From Bryoerythrophyllum caledonicum (taxonomy: Eukaryota; Streptophyta; Bryopsida; Pottiales; Pottiaceae), in assembly GCA_963971425.1 (NCBI GenBank), contig OZ020518.1:4538263-4602262 (forward strand): DNA of 64,000 bases. Direction: 5' to 3'. The position numbers and the translations under genes were made by a program. Positions 22,354-32,999 of the stretch are shown in pieces. Positions within the stretch are counted from its first letter, which is position 1. The number at the start of each line of letters is the position of its first letter. The notes beneath the pieces are model-generated. The model worked only from the letters and a program-made list of their open reading frames with translations, was not told the origin of the DNA and searched no databases.

Positions 22354-22931
22354 CCCTCCCAAAACAAAACAAAACAAAAACAAAACTCCCCAGATCTACC
22401 AACCACTCACTCACGGTGGCCAAGTCACCGAACTAACGCCCGGCATTGCACGCCCCCTACTCCACCATCTCTCCAAACACCAGATCCACCACTCCACACC
22501 ATGTCACTCCCTCCAGCCACCAGCCATGGCCCCCAACAACAGCATTGATCGATACTACAGAGAGAGCTCGCGATTGAGACGTGGTGGCCGAGTCGCGGGC
22601 AAAGCGAGGAGCGTGGGGAGAGCAGCGCTCACGGCCCACTCAGCGCCATGGAAGCGACTGTTAGAGACGCTGTCAGTGCAGCTCAAGAAAGCGGAGCCTG
22701 CTGCTCTGCGAGTCTGCCTCACTCCAGTCCACTCGCTGGGCCCCACTTCCTGCCTGCTCCCATTATTTTCTATTGGCTTTTGCTCATTACGCTCAATTCT
22801 TTCTTTCTTTCTCCTTTTCTTTTCCTTTTTTTTGAAAAAAAAAATTGCACAAAAACTAAACGAGTTTGGATTGCAAAAACGGGGAACTCGACAACAAAAG
22901 CACGCGAGAAGCAAAAGAGTATTGGAGCTCC

Positions 22932-23654
22932 TTAACCCTTAAACTCCGAAGGAGCCAGAAATTGGCTTCTCAGATGACATTGTTGGATGATAATCAACGT
23001 AAACAATTGTTTTTCATCCAATTTTAGTTTTAGGAGAGTTTCTTGTATGTACAAGCATTAGATGATGATGAAACTGGCCTCATTGAGGTAATCATGTTAT
23101 ACGCAAGAAAAGAAATGCTTGTGACACGGATCTCAATACAGTGAAATTGAGAAACTTCTAGCTTTAGCTCTAGATCTGAATTCAAGCCATCAAAATGATA
23201 TTTTTTGAATTTGAGTCCAACGAATGAAATGAAGCTAATGATGTCTAGTTTCCATACGATTTTGAGAATTAAAAAAAATACGTAAAATTGAATAAGTTAT
23301 TGCTATTTGAACTTGGACCTATAACCGTGGTTCTAATTTTAGCCAGACATGGAACTTTCATTTGCACCACAAGTTTTGGCACTATAATGTCCAGCTTTGG
23401 TGAAATATTCATAATTTTTTAGCATAATTTGTATTTTTAATATGAATTTTCTTCACTTTTTCTTCAGAAAATCACAATTAATTCAAATTTACACCAAAAA
23501 ATCTGTGATTTTTGTAACATAATTGAGACATATGATCTCATCTCTGGAAAAAAAAATTAAAAATTCCACTTGTAGTTGATGAGAAACTAGAGCATACAGT
23601 TGATTGAAAATTTAGATTGATGCCACGATCATAGGCTCCGTCGTTTAAGGGTCA
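22932..23654. mobile_element. TTAA-flanked MITE (family C) inside the tandem array
   Basis: Left end TTAACCCTTAAACTCCG, right end GGCTCCGTCGTTTAAGGG followed by a decayed TTAA. It sits in the TTAA of the array motif GGAGCTCCTTAACCC, and the array resumes directly after it. Related internal sequence is at about 27780-27950 and, inverted, 62300-62705. Confidence 0.75.
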
Positions 23655-23948
23655 TGTGCTTGGCTTGCCTCCTACACAACACCTTGTAGTAGCCCATATG
23701 CTAAATTCTTTCACTAAGTAACCATTTCGTTGCGGATGAAACTCTTTCTTGTTGATGGACAATATTTTCATCTGCATACTTCTGGGTCTATTGGCTTTTG
23801 CTCATTATGCTGAATTCTTCATCTCTTTTCCCTTCTTTTTTTTCTATTCTTCTTCTGAGGCAAGAACTAAATCAATTTGGATTGCAAAAACAGGGAACTA
23901 GACAACAAAAGCACGCAAGAGCTGGCGGCGCAAGAAGCAAAAGAGTAA

Positions 23949-24317
23949 GGTAAGCCTCCCATAACCAACCAAAAGCCATAGCCAATGCCTATTAAATTGG
24001 GGTATATCCAACCCTCTTCCATCCCATTACCACCACCTCAGTTCCAAATGGAGGTTTGTTATTAGTCAAGACCCATACTTTTGGTCGTTGGTTATGCGGC
24101 TACCTACTGCTGGCCACCCACTAAACATGGAACACATGTTTAGTGGCTGGCAGAGTTTGAAAATTCATAACTAATTCAACTTTCATTGGAAAAATATGAA
24201 ATCACTTAGGTTGGAATTTGTAATTCTATTGGCTATCACTGAAAAATAATCGTATAATTATCTCTTCTCTCCATATATGCTCATTCCTTAACTTGTCGGT
24301 TTTAGGGGGGCTTACTT
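23949..24317. mobile_element. Tourist-like (PIF/Harbinger-like) MITE, family H, inside the tandem array
   Basis: Ends GGTAAGCCTCCC and GGGGGGCTTACTT lie between TAA duplications (23946-23948, 24318-24320). The uninterrupted array unit reads AGAGTAATGGAGCTCC, which confirms both ends and the 3-bp duplication. Length 369 bp. Other copies: 36025-36256, 38042-38380, 43520-43852, and one running off the window from about 63890. Confidence 0.8.
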
Positions 24318-25264
24318 TAATGGAGCTCCTTAATCCATACCATGTGCTTGCCTTGCCTCCTACACAACACCTTGTAGTAGCCCATATGCTAAATTCATTT
24401 ACTAAGTAACCATTTCGTTGCAGATGAAACTCATTCTCGTCAATGGACGGTAATTTCATCCGTGTACTTATGGGTCTATTGGCTTTTGCTCATTACATTG
24501 AATTCTTTCTCTCTTTTTTCCTTTTTTTTGGGCACAAAACCAAAACAAGTTTGAATTTCAAAAATGGGGAACTAGACAACAAAAGCATGCTTGAACCGGC
24601 AGCACGGGAAGCAAAAGATGAATGGAACTCCCTAACCCACACCACGTGGTTGCATTGCCTCCTACACAGCGCCTTGTAGTAGCCCCAATTGAACATTATG
24701 TTGAATGAATTCTTTCGCTAGGGCCTGAGTTACCATCCTTTTGTGGATGAAATGCATTTTTGTTGATGGACGGTACTTTCATCCATGTACTTCTGGTTCT
24801 ATTGGCTTTTCCTCATTACGCTAAATTCTTTCTTTCTTTCATTTTTGGCACAACACCAAAACGAGTTTTGAATTGCAAAAACAAGGAACTAGACAACAAA
24901 AGCACGCCAGAGCCAGCAGCACAAGAAGCAAAAGACTAATGGAGCTCCCCTAACCCACACTATGTGGTTGCCTTATCTCCAACACAGCGCCTTGTAGCAG
25001 CTACAATTGGACATTACGCTAAATTCTTCCTTTCGCTAGGGCCTCACTAACCATGTTGTGGATGAAACACATTCTCGTCGATGGACGATATTTTCATCCA
25101 TGTACTTCTGGGTCTATTGGCTTTTGCTCAAGACGCTAAATTCTTTTGCTACTACAATAGGGGTTGAGTAACCATAGGGTTGAACATATTGTTACTGAGT
25201 TACTCTAGGTTAATGAGTGACATGATGCAAATGAAGATTGTTCTCATCGATGGACGTCGTTTCC

Positions 25265-25543
25265 GGCGTGGACAGGAAACCCCCCAAGCTCGGGCTTACC
25301 CGAGGTGGGCCCCATCTTAACTACATGGGCTCATTTTTTTGGCCCTCCCATTTTGGGGGGATGAGAGGCTTTTTTGGCTTTTTTAAAGACAAAATTGGGG
25401 CCTAGAGTCCCAATTTAGTCCATAGGTCCCCCTTTGGCTAAATTTAGGGCCCCATCCAAAAACAAAATAAGGGCCAGGTTTTGGCCCCACCACCTCCTCC
25501 CCCACCTGGTAAGTCCGAGCGTGGGGGTTGTCCTATCAAATTG
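25265..25543. mobile_element. GC-rich MITE with 9-bp duplication, Mutator-like
   Basis: The 9-mer GTCGTTTCC occurs at 25256-25264 and again at 25544-25552. Between them is a palindromic 279-bp body: GCTCGGGCTTACC near the left pairs with GGTAAGTCCGAGC near the right. A 9-bp duplication is typical of Mutator elements. Composition (CCCC- and GGCC-rich) is unlike the surroundings. Confidence 0.5.
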
Positions 25544-27333
25544 GTCGTTTCCATCTTTTTTTTCTTCCAAGATTCCTTATATTATTACACCACTATTTTT
25601 TTTTTAACGTCGACTTAGAGGTTGATTGGACCTTTGCTTTTGGAAATTTCTTTTAAATTCTCCACTAAGCTTGGTGAGAATGATGATATGACAAGAACAT
25701 TCTTTTTATTTTGTCGATGATTTGTGGGCTTTTTGTTATATTCTGGTAGGATTCGTTTTTGCATTGATGGGTAACACAGGAGGTCTTCTTTTGTGGGTTT
25801 TTCATTGCGATTTTGCTTTTTGAATTCTCCTTTTCCCATGTATGTGGAGGTTAACACACCAAGAGATCTTCTTTTTCTCTGCTTTTTAATGCTTTTTCAG
25901 TTGCTTTTTTTTTAAAAATATGACTTATGTTTGCTTTCTGAAATATAATAAACTCTCCTGGAATTCATCTTTGGCGCCCACTGAGCTTGTGAGGATTAAC
26001 CCCTAAATTTCCAAGAGGCCCCTCGGGGGACTCTAGAAGGTTTGGGCAAGTTCCTATGGTGTCATTTTAAAACAATTTTCTTCTATATTTTTTATTTAGA
26101 TGGATACTACTAAAAGCTTTGTGTGAGTCCAATTTTTTCCTAAATCCAACATTTAATGAAAAAGTTACAGGGTTTTGAAGTTCACATGGGAAGAGCGGGC
26201 GCGTCACGCAACTCCAAAAACTTCTGCTAGGACACTCTATTGAATGTGACATTTTCAATTCTAGCTGATAATATTTTTCCTTCCATATTGTCAAAAAAAT
26301 CTCTTGTCTTTACTGAAAAAAACATATAAATCCAAGTCAAACATTCACACACATTATCACACATCGTCGGGCAAGGTACCAAAAAAACTTCTTCTTTTCC
26401 ACATAAAACTTTGAGATCATCATATTGTTTACTTTTTCTTTTTTCCGCAGCATTATGTGGTGCAAGTCTTCTTATTGACTATTTGGATTCTCATTCTAAA
26501 ACATACTAAGTTCACAAAAAAATATAACGCGAATTGACAATTTTTGAAACCTCCACTCCTTGCACAATTTTTTGGAATATGCTACACCCTTTCTCGACCT
26601 CTAAAAATTGGAGTACAAGGAGCTAATATCATGCTTAACATGATGGAAGTTAATTTAGACCTTGTGTAGTGCAAAGTTTTGATACCAAGTGAAGTCAAAG
26701 TCTGCTGATCCACTAAACGCAGGAAAGAAAATGGACCGTTTTCTTGACTTCAAACACGATAAACACGCAATTAAGCAATTATGCACTTGGCAAAGTGCGC
26801 TATTTGGCGCTCAATAATAACAAGATTTTGAGCGGAAATGTGTTTTGAAAAAAATTAAATTAGGAAATCCCTATATCTTCTTTGTTATGTTTTTGTAACA
26901 ATTTCATTAAATATTGGTTTCTTGATGTGTACATATTAAGTGAATACTTTTCATTATTATGCATAATATATGATTATAACATTTTGTTCTTATTCCATGT
27001 ACAAAATTACATTGACCATGTATTTATAAGAACCTATTTATACACATTTTGTTTCATGAGATGATTTTCAGTGTCGTGCTACAAATACAATTTGTTTTAG
27101 GAGATATAATGATAATGTACGCAATACAATGATAAAGTGTGTGGTTTAGCACTGTATATTTATTATATATATATACATACAGAATATAAATATTGAATAC
27201 TACAAATATCATATACTATAATTAAACATTCCATCTCTAAAGCGAACATATGAATCACACTATACTAGTCACCTAAACATCATTTATGCCTAGGTACGGT
27301 ATGACTCAAGAGTCTTCATCATCCTGTGGCGAA

Positions 27334-27420
27334 GCGACTCTCGCAACGACTCCCGCAACGACTCCCGCAACGACTCCCGCAACGACTCCCGCAACGACTC
27401 CCACAACGACTCCCATAACG
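27334..27420. repeat. 12-bp tandem repeat (CGACTCCCGCAA)
   Basis: About seven units, the last ones drifting to CCCACAACG and CCCATAACG. Both strands read as ORFs because 12 is a multiple of 3; the (TPAT)n and (ESLR)n peptides they give are not evidence of a gene. Confidence 0.9.
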
Positions 27421-28189
27421 TGTTCCATGGCCACAATACTAGCTTCGACGCCGCGTCCACCGCGCTCCACCAACCGTATTGCTCCCAAGGATAACGTTGA
27501 CTGGAAGCGATGGTGCCATGATGCCATATGCAAGCAACTTCACCATGATCACAACACATATATAATTGTCAATACGGTGTACGCCTCTCTATAATGAAAG
27601 ACAACATCCAACACTTTCTTTCTTAAAATTCACATCGTAAATTGTTTCCTACATGAAATACGTACGGTGGTTGAAAATAGAAATCTTGATGGGGATGAAA
27701 ATAGAAAAAGAGGATGATAACCAACGGATGAAAACAATAGTAGATGGAAAACCACAATGGATGAAAATGAGGATGAAAAAAGAGGATGAAAAAAGAGGAT
27801 GAAATGCCAAAAAAATTCAAATTGGAATGGAAACTAAGCTTCATAAACTTCATTTCATTAGTTGGACTCAATATCAAAAAATATCATTGTAATGACTCAA
27901 ATTCAGATTTGGTGCTGGAGCTAGAATCTAGGAAATCGGAAGAATTTCTGCAAATCTTCACTGCGGTGAATTCAGCAACTTTTGACGATTTTTAGAAAAA
28001 AGAGAAAAAATGAAAAAAATCTGAAAAAAATGTGAATGATACCTCCAAAGTCAATCTACAAGGAAAAAAAAATTTCAAGCTGTTTTGCATTGTCAAAAAT
28101 GAGTTATAGGCGTTTCCGTTTCGCCCAAATCTATGGAAAAAAAACTCTTTTTTTTTTTTTTTTTTTTTTCCCCCCCTTACACCGTAGCA

Positions 28190-28930
28190 ACTCCAGATGA
28201 TTTGCCGGGCAGGGTATCATCACAACAAGGTATCAACAAGGCATGGTACCATCCGGGTATCCTGGTGGTGGACTAAGGTCGTGAGGGGTGTGCGTACGCA
28301 GGGAGTTTTAGAGGGAGAGGGAGAGACAACGAGCGCAAGGGGATGGAGAGAGAGGGTTAGAGTTAGAAGGAGAGGTGAGATTAGAACTAGAAGAGAGAGA
28401 TAGGGTTCTGAGGAGGCGTGAGGTGGCGGCTAGGAGGGAGGGAAGGTGGGTGAAGGCGAGGAAGTCGACGACAGGTGAGGACGGCAAGGAAGACGACCAA
28501 GTGAGGATGGCGAGGAAGACGATCAAGTAAGGACGGCGAGGAGAATGACCAAGTGGAGAGCAAGACGACCACGCGGAGAGCAAGACGACCAAGTGAGGAG
28601 GAAGATTTGGTGCAGGGAGGGGGCGGCTGCTCCAGCTATGCTGCAACAGCCCATGGCTGCTGTTTGGATTTAGGTCGTGCAGGTTTAGCACGAGGAGTAG
28701 AAGCAGCAGCCAATTGCGAGGTGCAGCAGCCTAGTTGCAAGGTGGAGCAGCCTCGTTGCGTGGAGCAACAACCTAACACCCCATGGCGAAACCCTAACAC
28801 CCTAACACCTCATGCTTGAAACCCTAACACACCATGGACACCACTATCCTTGCGCACTTGAAACCCTAACCACCTAAGACACCCCCGCGTACGCACACCC
28901 TCGCGTGCGCACACCCCTGAGGTCAGTTTT
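28190..28930. other. Purine-rich to GC-rich stretch inside the 4.4-kb element
   Basis: A GGAGAGAG- and AGGACGGCGAGGAAGACGACC-type run (28310-28610) is followed by repeated AACCCTAACACC blocks (28770-28870) and GCGTACGCACACCC. No protein is recognised. Composition is sharply different from the AT-rich flanks, so it is either captured DNA or another old insertion. Confidence 0.4.
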
Positions 28931-29035
28931 CCAAACATGGAAACGGCGGCACCGCCAAAATTAGGGTTTTATATATTAGGGTTTCCAGATCTGGAGTCTC
29001 AAGATCTAGGATCTCCAGATCTAGGATTTGGTATA

Positions 29036-30010
29036 AAAGGAACATTTTAAACCAAGTTAGACATTTTCACACATGTTGAGCACTTATATTCTACATAAAA
29101 CCAGAGATCTTCAAATTTTTAAAAAATTAAAATTTAATCAGAATATGTGGTGAAAACCTTATTATCATCCGTTTGGATTATCATACTACAACATACTTTG
29201 TTCACAAAAAAATAAAACGTGTAATCGTAATTTTTCAAAAGATTTTAACTTCCACTCCTTGCACAATTGTTTTGAATATGCTACACTCCGTTTCTATGCC
29301 TAAAAATTGGTGAATATAAAACCAACATCATGCTGAACACAATTGTAAACAAATTAGACCTTGTGTAGTGCAAAGATTTGATACCAAGTGAAGTCAAAGT
29401 CTGTTGACCTACAAAATGCAAGAAAGAAAATTAACCATTTTCTAAATTTCAAATACTATGTTTCTATCTGTGCGGTGGATTGCAGCATAAAAGTATGGTG
29501 ACTTTATATAGATGCATGGTTTGAGATCTTACAGTTGGAAGTCCAAAATGAGACGTCAAAATTTGATGTTTTTGCCACTATTTCGTTGTGGCAATTTTGG
29601 GGTGTTTTCTTGATGAAAAAACGCTTGGGATTTTAGGGGTTAATTCGAGCGGATACTTATGTCAATTGAAATTTCAATATGCCCTTCATAACAGGTTTTT
29701 GGAGGTATCCAATTTATCGTATTTGCAATCATGGTTTGAAAGTTAGTTCATACCTAATAATGGGGGCTTATGAGTTTTGTTAGAAGTCTCTATTGTTGTT
29801 AAGATTTTCCATACACATAAAGGAAAAAATAAAACTTTTAGAATTGACTAGAAAATAATTATTGTCTTTTGTGTGAATTGAAATTCTAAATTAGAGTCAA
29901 ATGTTTTCTAGCAAGGGATTGGAAAAAACTTTACCTTCTCTAGTACAGAAAACTTATAACTCTTCAAAGCATTCCTTTTTGATATATTGGATAACTATGT
30001 TTTGAATAAC
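29036..30010. repeat. Rearranged pieces of family B inside the 4.4-kb element
   Basis: 29036-29646 matches the right half of a family B MITE, ending TTTTAGGGGTTAA. 29650 to about 30000 matches the left half without its end. The order is right half then left half, so these are two truncated copies or one permuted copy. Confidence 0.6.
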
Positions 30011-30048
30011 TATGTTTCGGATACTTTGGTCTTCATAGAGGGAGACCA

Positions 30049-30480
30049 TTGAATCAAGCGGTGCGTGGGGCGCAACAACCGGAACACTACCATGTTCAGG
30101 AACGAGTCGAAGAAGGGACAGGGGATGAAGTTAATCACGACATTTTTCCACCATTCAATCCACAATCTGATAACAATTGTGGACAATTTGTAGCCTTAAG
30201 CGTTGATAGAGCTGAGGTTGAAGGTGGTGTACCGTTCTATGTAGGGAAGGTGATTGAAGATGGGATAAATCAAAGGAGTCATTAGATAAAGGTTTGTTGG
30301 TAGTGGCCCATCATGCGAGGGGAAAATGTTGACAAAACAAGGCGCACCGCACAACGGTATGCAAATTGCATGGATACATTCTAGGAGTCCTCATGTGGAC
30401 CCACAGCTGGATAGAGAATGAGGCATGCAATTTTTTATGGATAGAGAAAGAACGATGACTCGCGCTTTCTGGACAAAAAG
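30049..30480 (+). pseudogene. Decayed coding fragment inside the 4.4-kb element
   Basis: An open stretch (30049-30285) contains CGQFVALSVDRAEVEGGVPF then YVGKVIEDG. After a stop, the same frame goes on with W.WPIMRGENVDKTRRTAQ RYANCMD-type text to about 30400, with several stops. The text looks like a real folded protein under past selection, not chance, but I do not recognise the family. It could be a captured host gene piece or a remnant of the element's own gene. Confidence 0.45.
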
Positions 30481-32019
30481 GCAAAATGTATTCGGATCAC
30501 AAGTTGAAAGCAAGATTTGAATCCTTCGGTCCGCTAAGGCTTACATATCAGAATATATTGCAATGCAAACCAAAGAAATTGACAACTACCAGTTCCAAGC
30601 AGCCTTGAATGATATGTAGTAGAGGAAGATACTACAATGAGTGTATGGTAATTGGTAATTGGCATGTAGGGTATGTGCAAGAGTAGTATATTGTAAGGGT
30701 AATGTAAGACGTTTGGTGACAAATTACTAATAAATCCGAGAGGTTTTTCCCATTGATTAATTACATCACCAAGTACAAGAATATACGCATTATATTAATT
30801 TCCTTCCTCTTATGTATCATGTTCTATATGTAATATATTCATGTCGATTGGCATTTACTGTATAGTGTTCAAGTTTACGTAATTGCATACAGTACTTGAC
30901 AAGCTTCTTTCCAAAAACATAATGTTGAATATGAAACAAATATTCATCAAATTCTAACCAAGTTCCATATTGAATTTGTCAAAAATGCCAGAAAAAAGCT
31001 TGTTAAATTAACATTTCTGGTTATACGGAAAATTGTTCCTAGATCTTAAATTTTATTTCTAAAAACAAGAATTAAAAAAAACCTAATTGGGTTTTTTCAA
31101 CGCATTGGCCGCCATTGTTACTAAGTGCACTTTTAAAAGGCCAAGTGCATAATTGCTTAATTGCGTGTTGATAATATTACAATTTGTGTGGTCAAATTTT
31201 ATGAAATTTGTTATGTACGTTACTTAATAAGTCTTAATTGACATCCTACGGTTAAAAATAGGAGTAAAAGTTTTTGTTTTGTCCATACACATTGCACTAA
31301 AAAAATTAGTTTTTAAGTGTTTTTGGAGCAAATTTGTTAAAGAAATTTAGGGGTTGACATCATTGTAAGAACTGATTGTTACATTATTTTTCCCCCAATA
31401 AACCAATCTTATGGGCATACCCTACATTATGGTCACTTTTGTACATAATTAATTCATAATGGAGAATGTCCAATTTTTTTTTGGAAAACTCAATAGATTT
31501 GTCTAGATGATACCCATGTCAAGGTCATACCCATATAACGTCTAGGTGATATCCGAGTAATACATAGGTGATACCCATGTAATATACAAGTGATATCCAT
31601 GTTATATCCATGATACGTAGGTGATACTCATTGTGTCCAAACCACTGTGATTTGGAAAAGAAATAGTTCGGTAGGATGTGTCGAAACTTACCAATGCTCA
31701 CCTTATTTACATATAAACCACATACTTTTGCCAAAAGGCATTTATTTATGACCTGTTTTTACAATAAATATTCTAGTATCGGATGGTTTGGTGCTTCAAA
31801 TTAAATTGAATGAAGTGTTGCTTTTTATGTATTTTGCGCATTCCACATGGCAATGGAAAAAGTGTGGTTTCTTGTCATGCCAAAAAATTGTTATACTTTT
31901 GTAATTCTTTTATTTCCAAAATGTTCTCTAATTCTGCTTCTCTTGTAGTTGGATTTACAAAAGGAATGTGGTATACACTACATTATTGTAGTTTGGAAGC
32001 AGGGCCTTCAGATATTGAT

Positions 32020-32931
32020 TTAATCCGTAAAGGACCATGACAATTTTACACCAAAAACACTTCAAAATTGTTGATTCTAGTGCAATGAGTAAGGGAGGAA
32101 ACAAAAATATATATTCATATTTTTTACTGTAGGATCTCAATTAAGACTGACTACGTAAAATATTCACAAAATTTCAAAATAATTGACCGCACGGATTGAA
32201 AGATTTTAGTGTTTGAAGTCAAGAAAATTGTTCATTTTTGTCCATGCGTTGAGTGGATCAACAGACTTTAACTTCATTTGGTATCAAATCTTTGCACTAC
32301 ACAAGGTCTAAATCTTTTACCATTGTGTAAAGCATGATGTTAGTTCCCTAAATACCAATTTTTAGATGTAGAGAAGAGGTGTAGCATATTCAAAACAAGT
32401 GTGCAAGGAGTGAAGGTTCAAAAAATTTCTATTCGCGCTATATTTTTTTGTGAACTAAATATGATAATAATTTGTGAACAAGCGGTCAATAAGAAGGCTT
32501 TTACCACATAGTGTTGTCAGAAAAAAAAAACAACAAGTGAAAAACATGAAGATCTCTAGGTTTTATGTGTAAATAATGATTTTTTTCCCCGCATACCCGA
32601 AATGTGTGAAAATATTTGACTAGAGTTAAAATAAATTTTTTTACACAACAGACAAGAATTGTTTTTTGACATCCTCAAAGAATGTAACATTCTTCTTCTT
32701 TTTTTTGAAAAACTCAATGTCAATAGAAACTTCTAGCAAAAATTTAGAGCTACCCAAAGCCCCCATTTCTAACTTTGAGTGATATTAATTTTCAAACCAT
32801 AAATCCTCCCCCCCCAAAATTACCTCCACAAAGCTCTAATCAAGGACAACCTAGTGTAAATTAATCCTTTTCAAGTTTTTTTTTTAAATTTAAGGAACCT
32901 GCCCAAGATTTTTTTTAAATCACCCCCCCCC
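32020..32931 (-). mobile_element. Family B MITE, inverted, right end lost
   Basis: Starts TTAATCCGTAAAGGACC; the body is family B in reverse (CTAGCAAAAATTTAGAGCTA, AAGGTCTAAATCTTTTACCA). It stops at a C-run near 32925 without a terminal repeat. Confidence 0.6.
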
Positions 32932-32999
32932 CCCATAGTGATTCAGCATTAGAATAATGAACCTAACCCTCTAGTAAAATTCTCATTTTGACAAAAGCC

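Larger units (their letters stand above)
22744..25260. repeat. ~315-bp tandem array upstream of the kinase gene
   Basis: About 4.5 units share TATTGGCTTTTGCTCATTA (near 22770, 23787, 24473, 24793 and 25113), GAACTAGACAACAAAAGCA and CTCCTACACA..CCTTGTAGTAG. Once the two inserted MITEs (22932-23654 and 23949-24317) are subtracted, spacing is 294, 314, 320 and 320 bp. The first, partial unit starts about 390 bp upstream of the kinase ATG, so it may belong to the promoter. No coding potential is seen. Confidence 0.85.
26762..31169. mobile_element. 4.4-kb TIR element with 30-bp perfect terminal inverted repeats and GATA duplication
   Basis: The first 30 bp (AACACGCAATTAAGCAATTA then TGCACTTGGC) are an exact inverse of the last 30 bp. 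Both sides are flanked by GATA (26758-26761, 31170-31173), and the interrupted host MITE confirms both ends. The inside holds a 12-bp tandem repeat (27334-27420), MITE pieces (27780-28000, 29036-30010), a purine-rich then GC-rich stretch (28190-28930) and a decayed coding fragment (30049-30480). No transposase is recognised, so it is probably a non-autonomous carrier. A 4-bp duplication does not fit hAT, Mutator or Tc1; Sola, Academ-like and Ginger elements make short duplications, but I cannot assign it. Confidence 0.7.
25996..31357 (+). mobile_element. TTAA-flanked MITE, family B2, split by a 4.4-kb insertion
   Basis: Left part 25996-26761 starts TTAACCCCTAAATTTCC; right part 31174-31357 ends GAAATTTAGGGGTTGA. 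Joined across the insertion the element is about 950 bp, normal for the family, and the text on both sides of the break (CTTGACTTCAAACACGATA / ATATTACAATTTGTGTGGTC) runs continuously in the intact copy 36729-37646. The left end also matches the 3' end of the element at 1-1115. Confidence 0.8.

Noticed and set aside
22190-22942. Long plus-strand ORFs opposite kinase exon 1 (up to 260 codons)
   Set aside because: They are antisense to a clearly conserved exon and arise from high GC third positions; the products are His/Pro/Arg-rich without domains.
27290-27594. ORFs encoding (TPAT)n and (ESLR)n peptides
   Set aside because: Products of a 12-bp tandem repeat read in frame, not genes.
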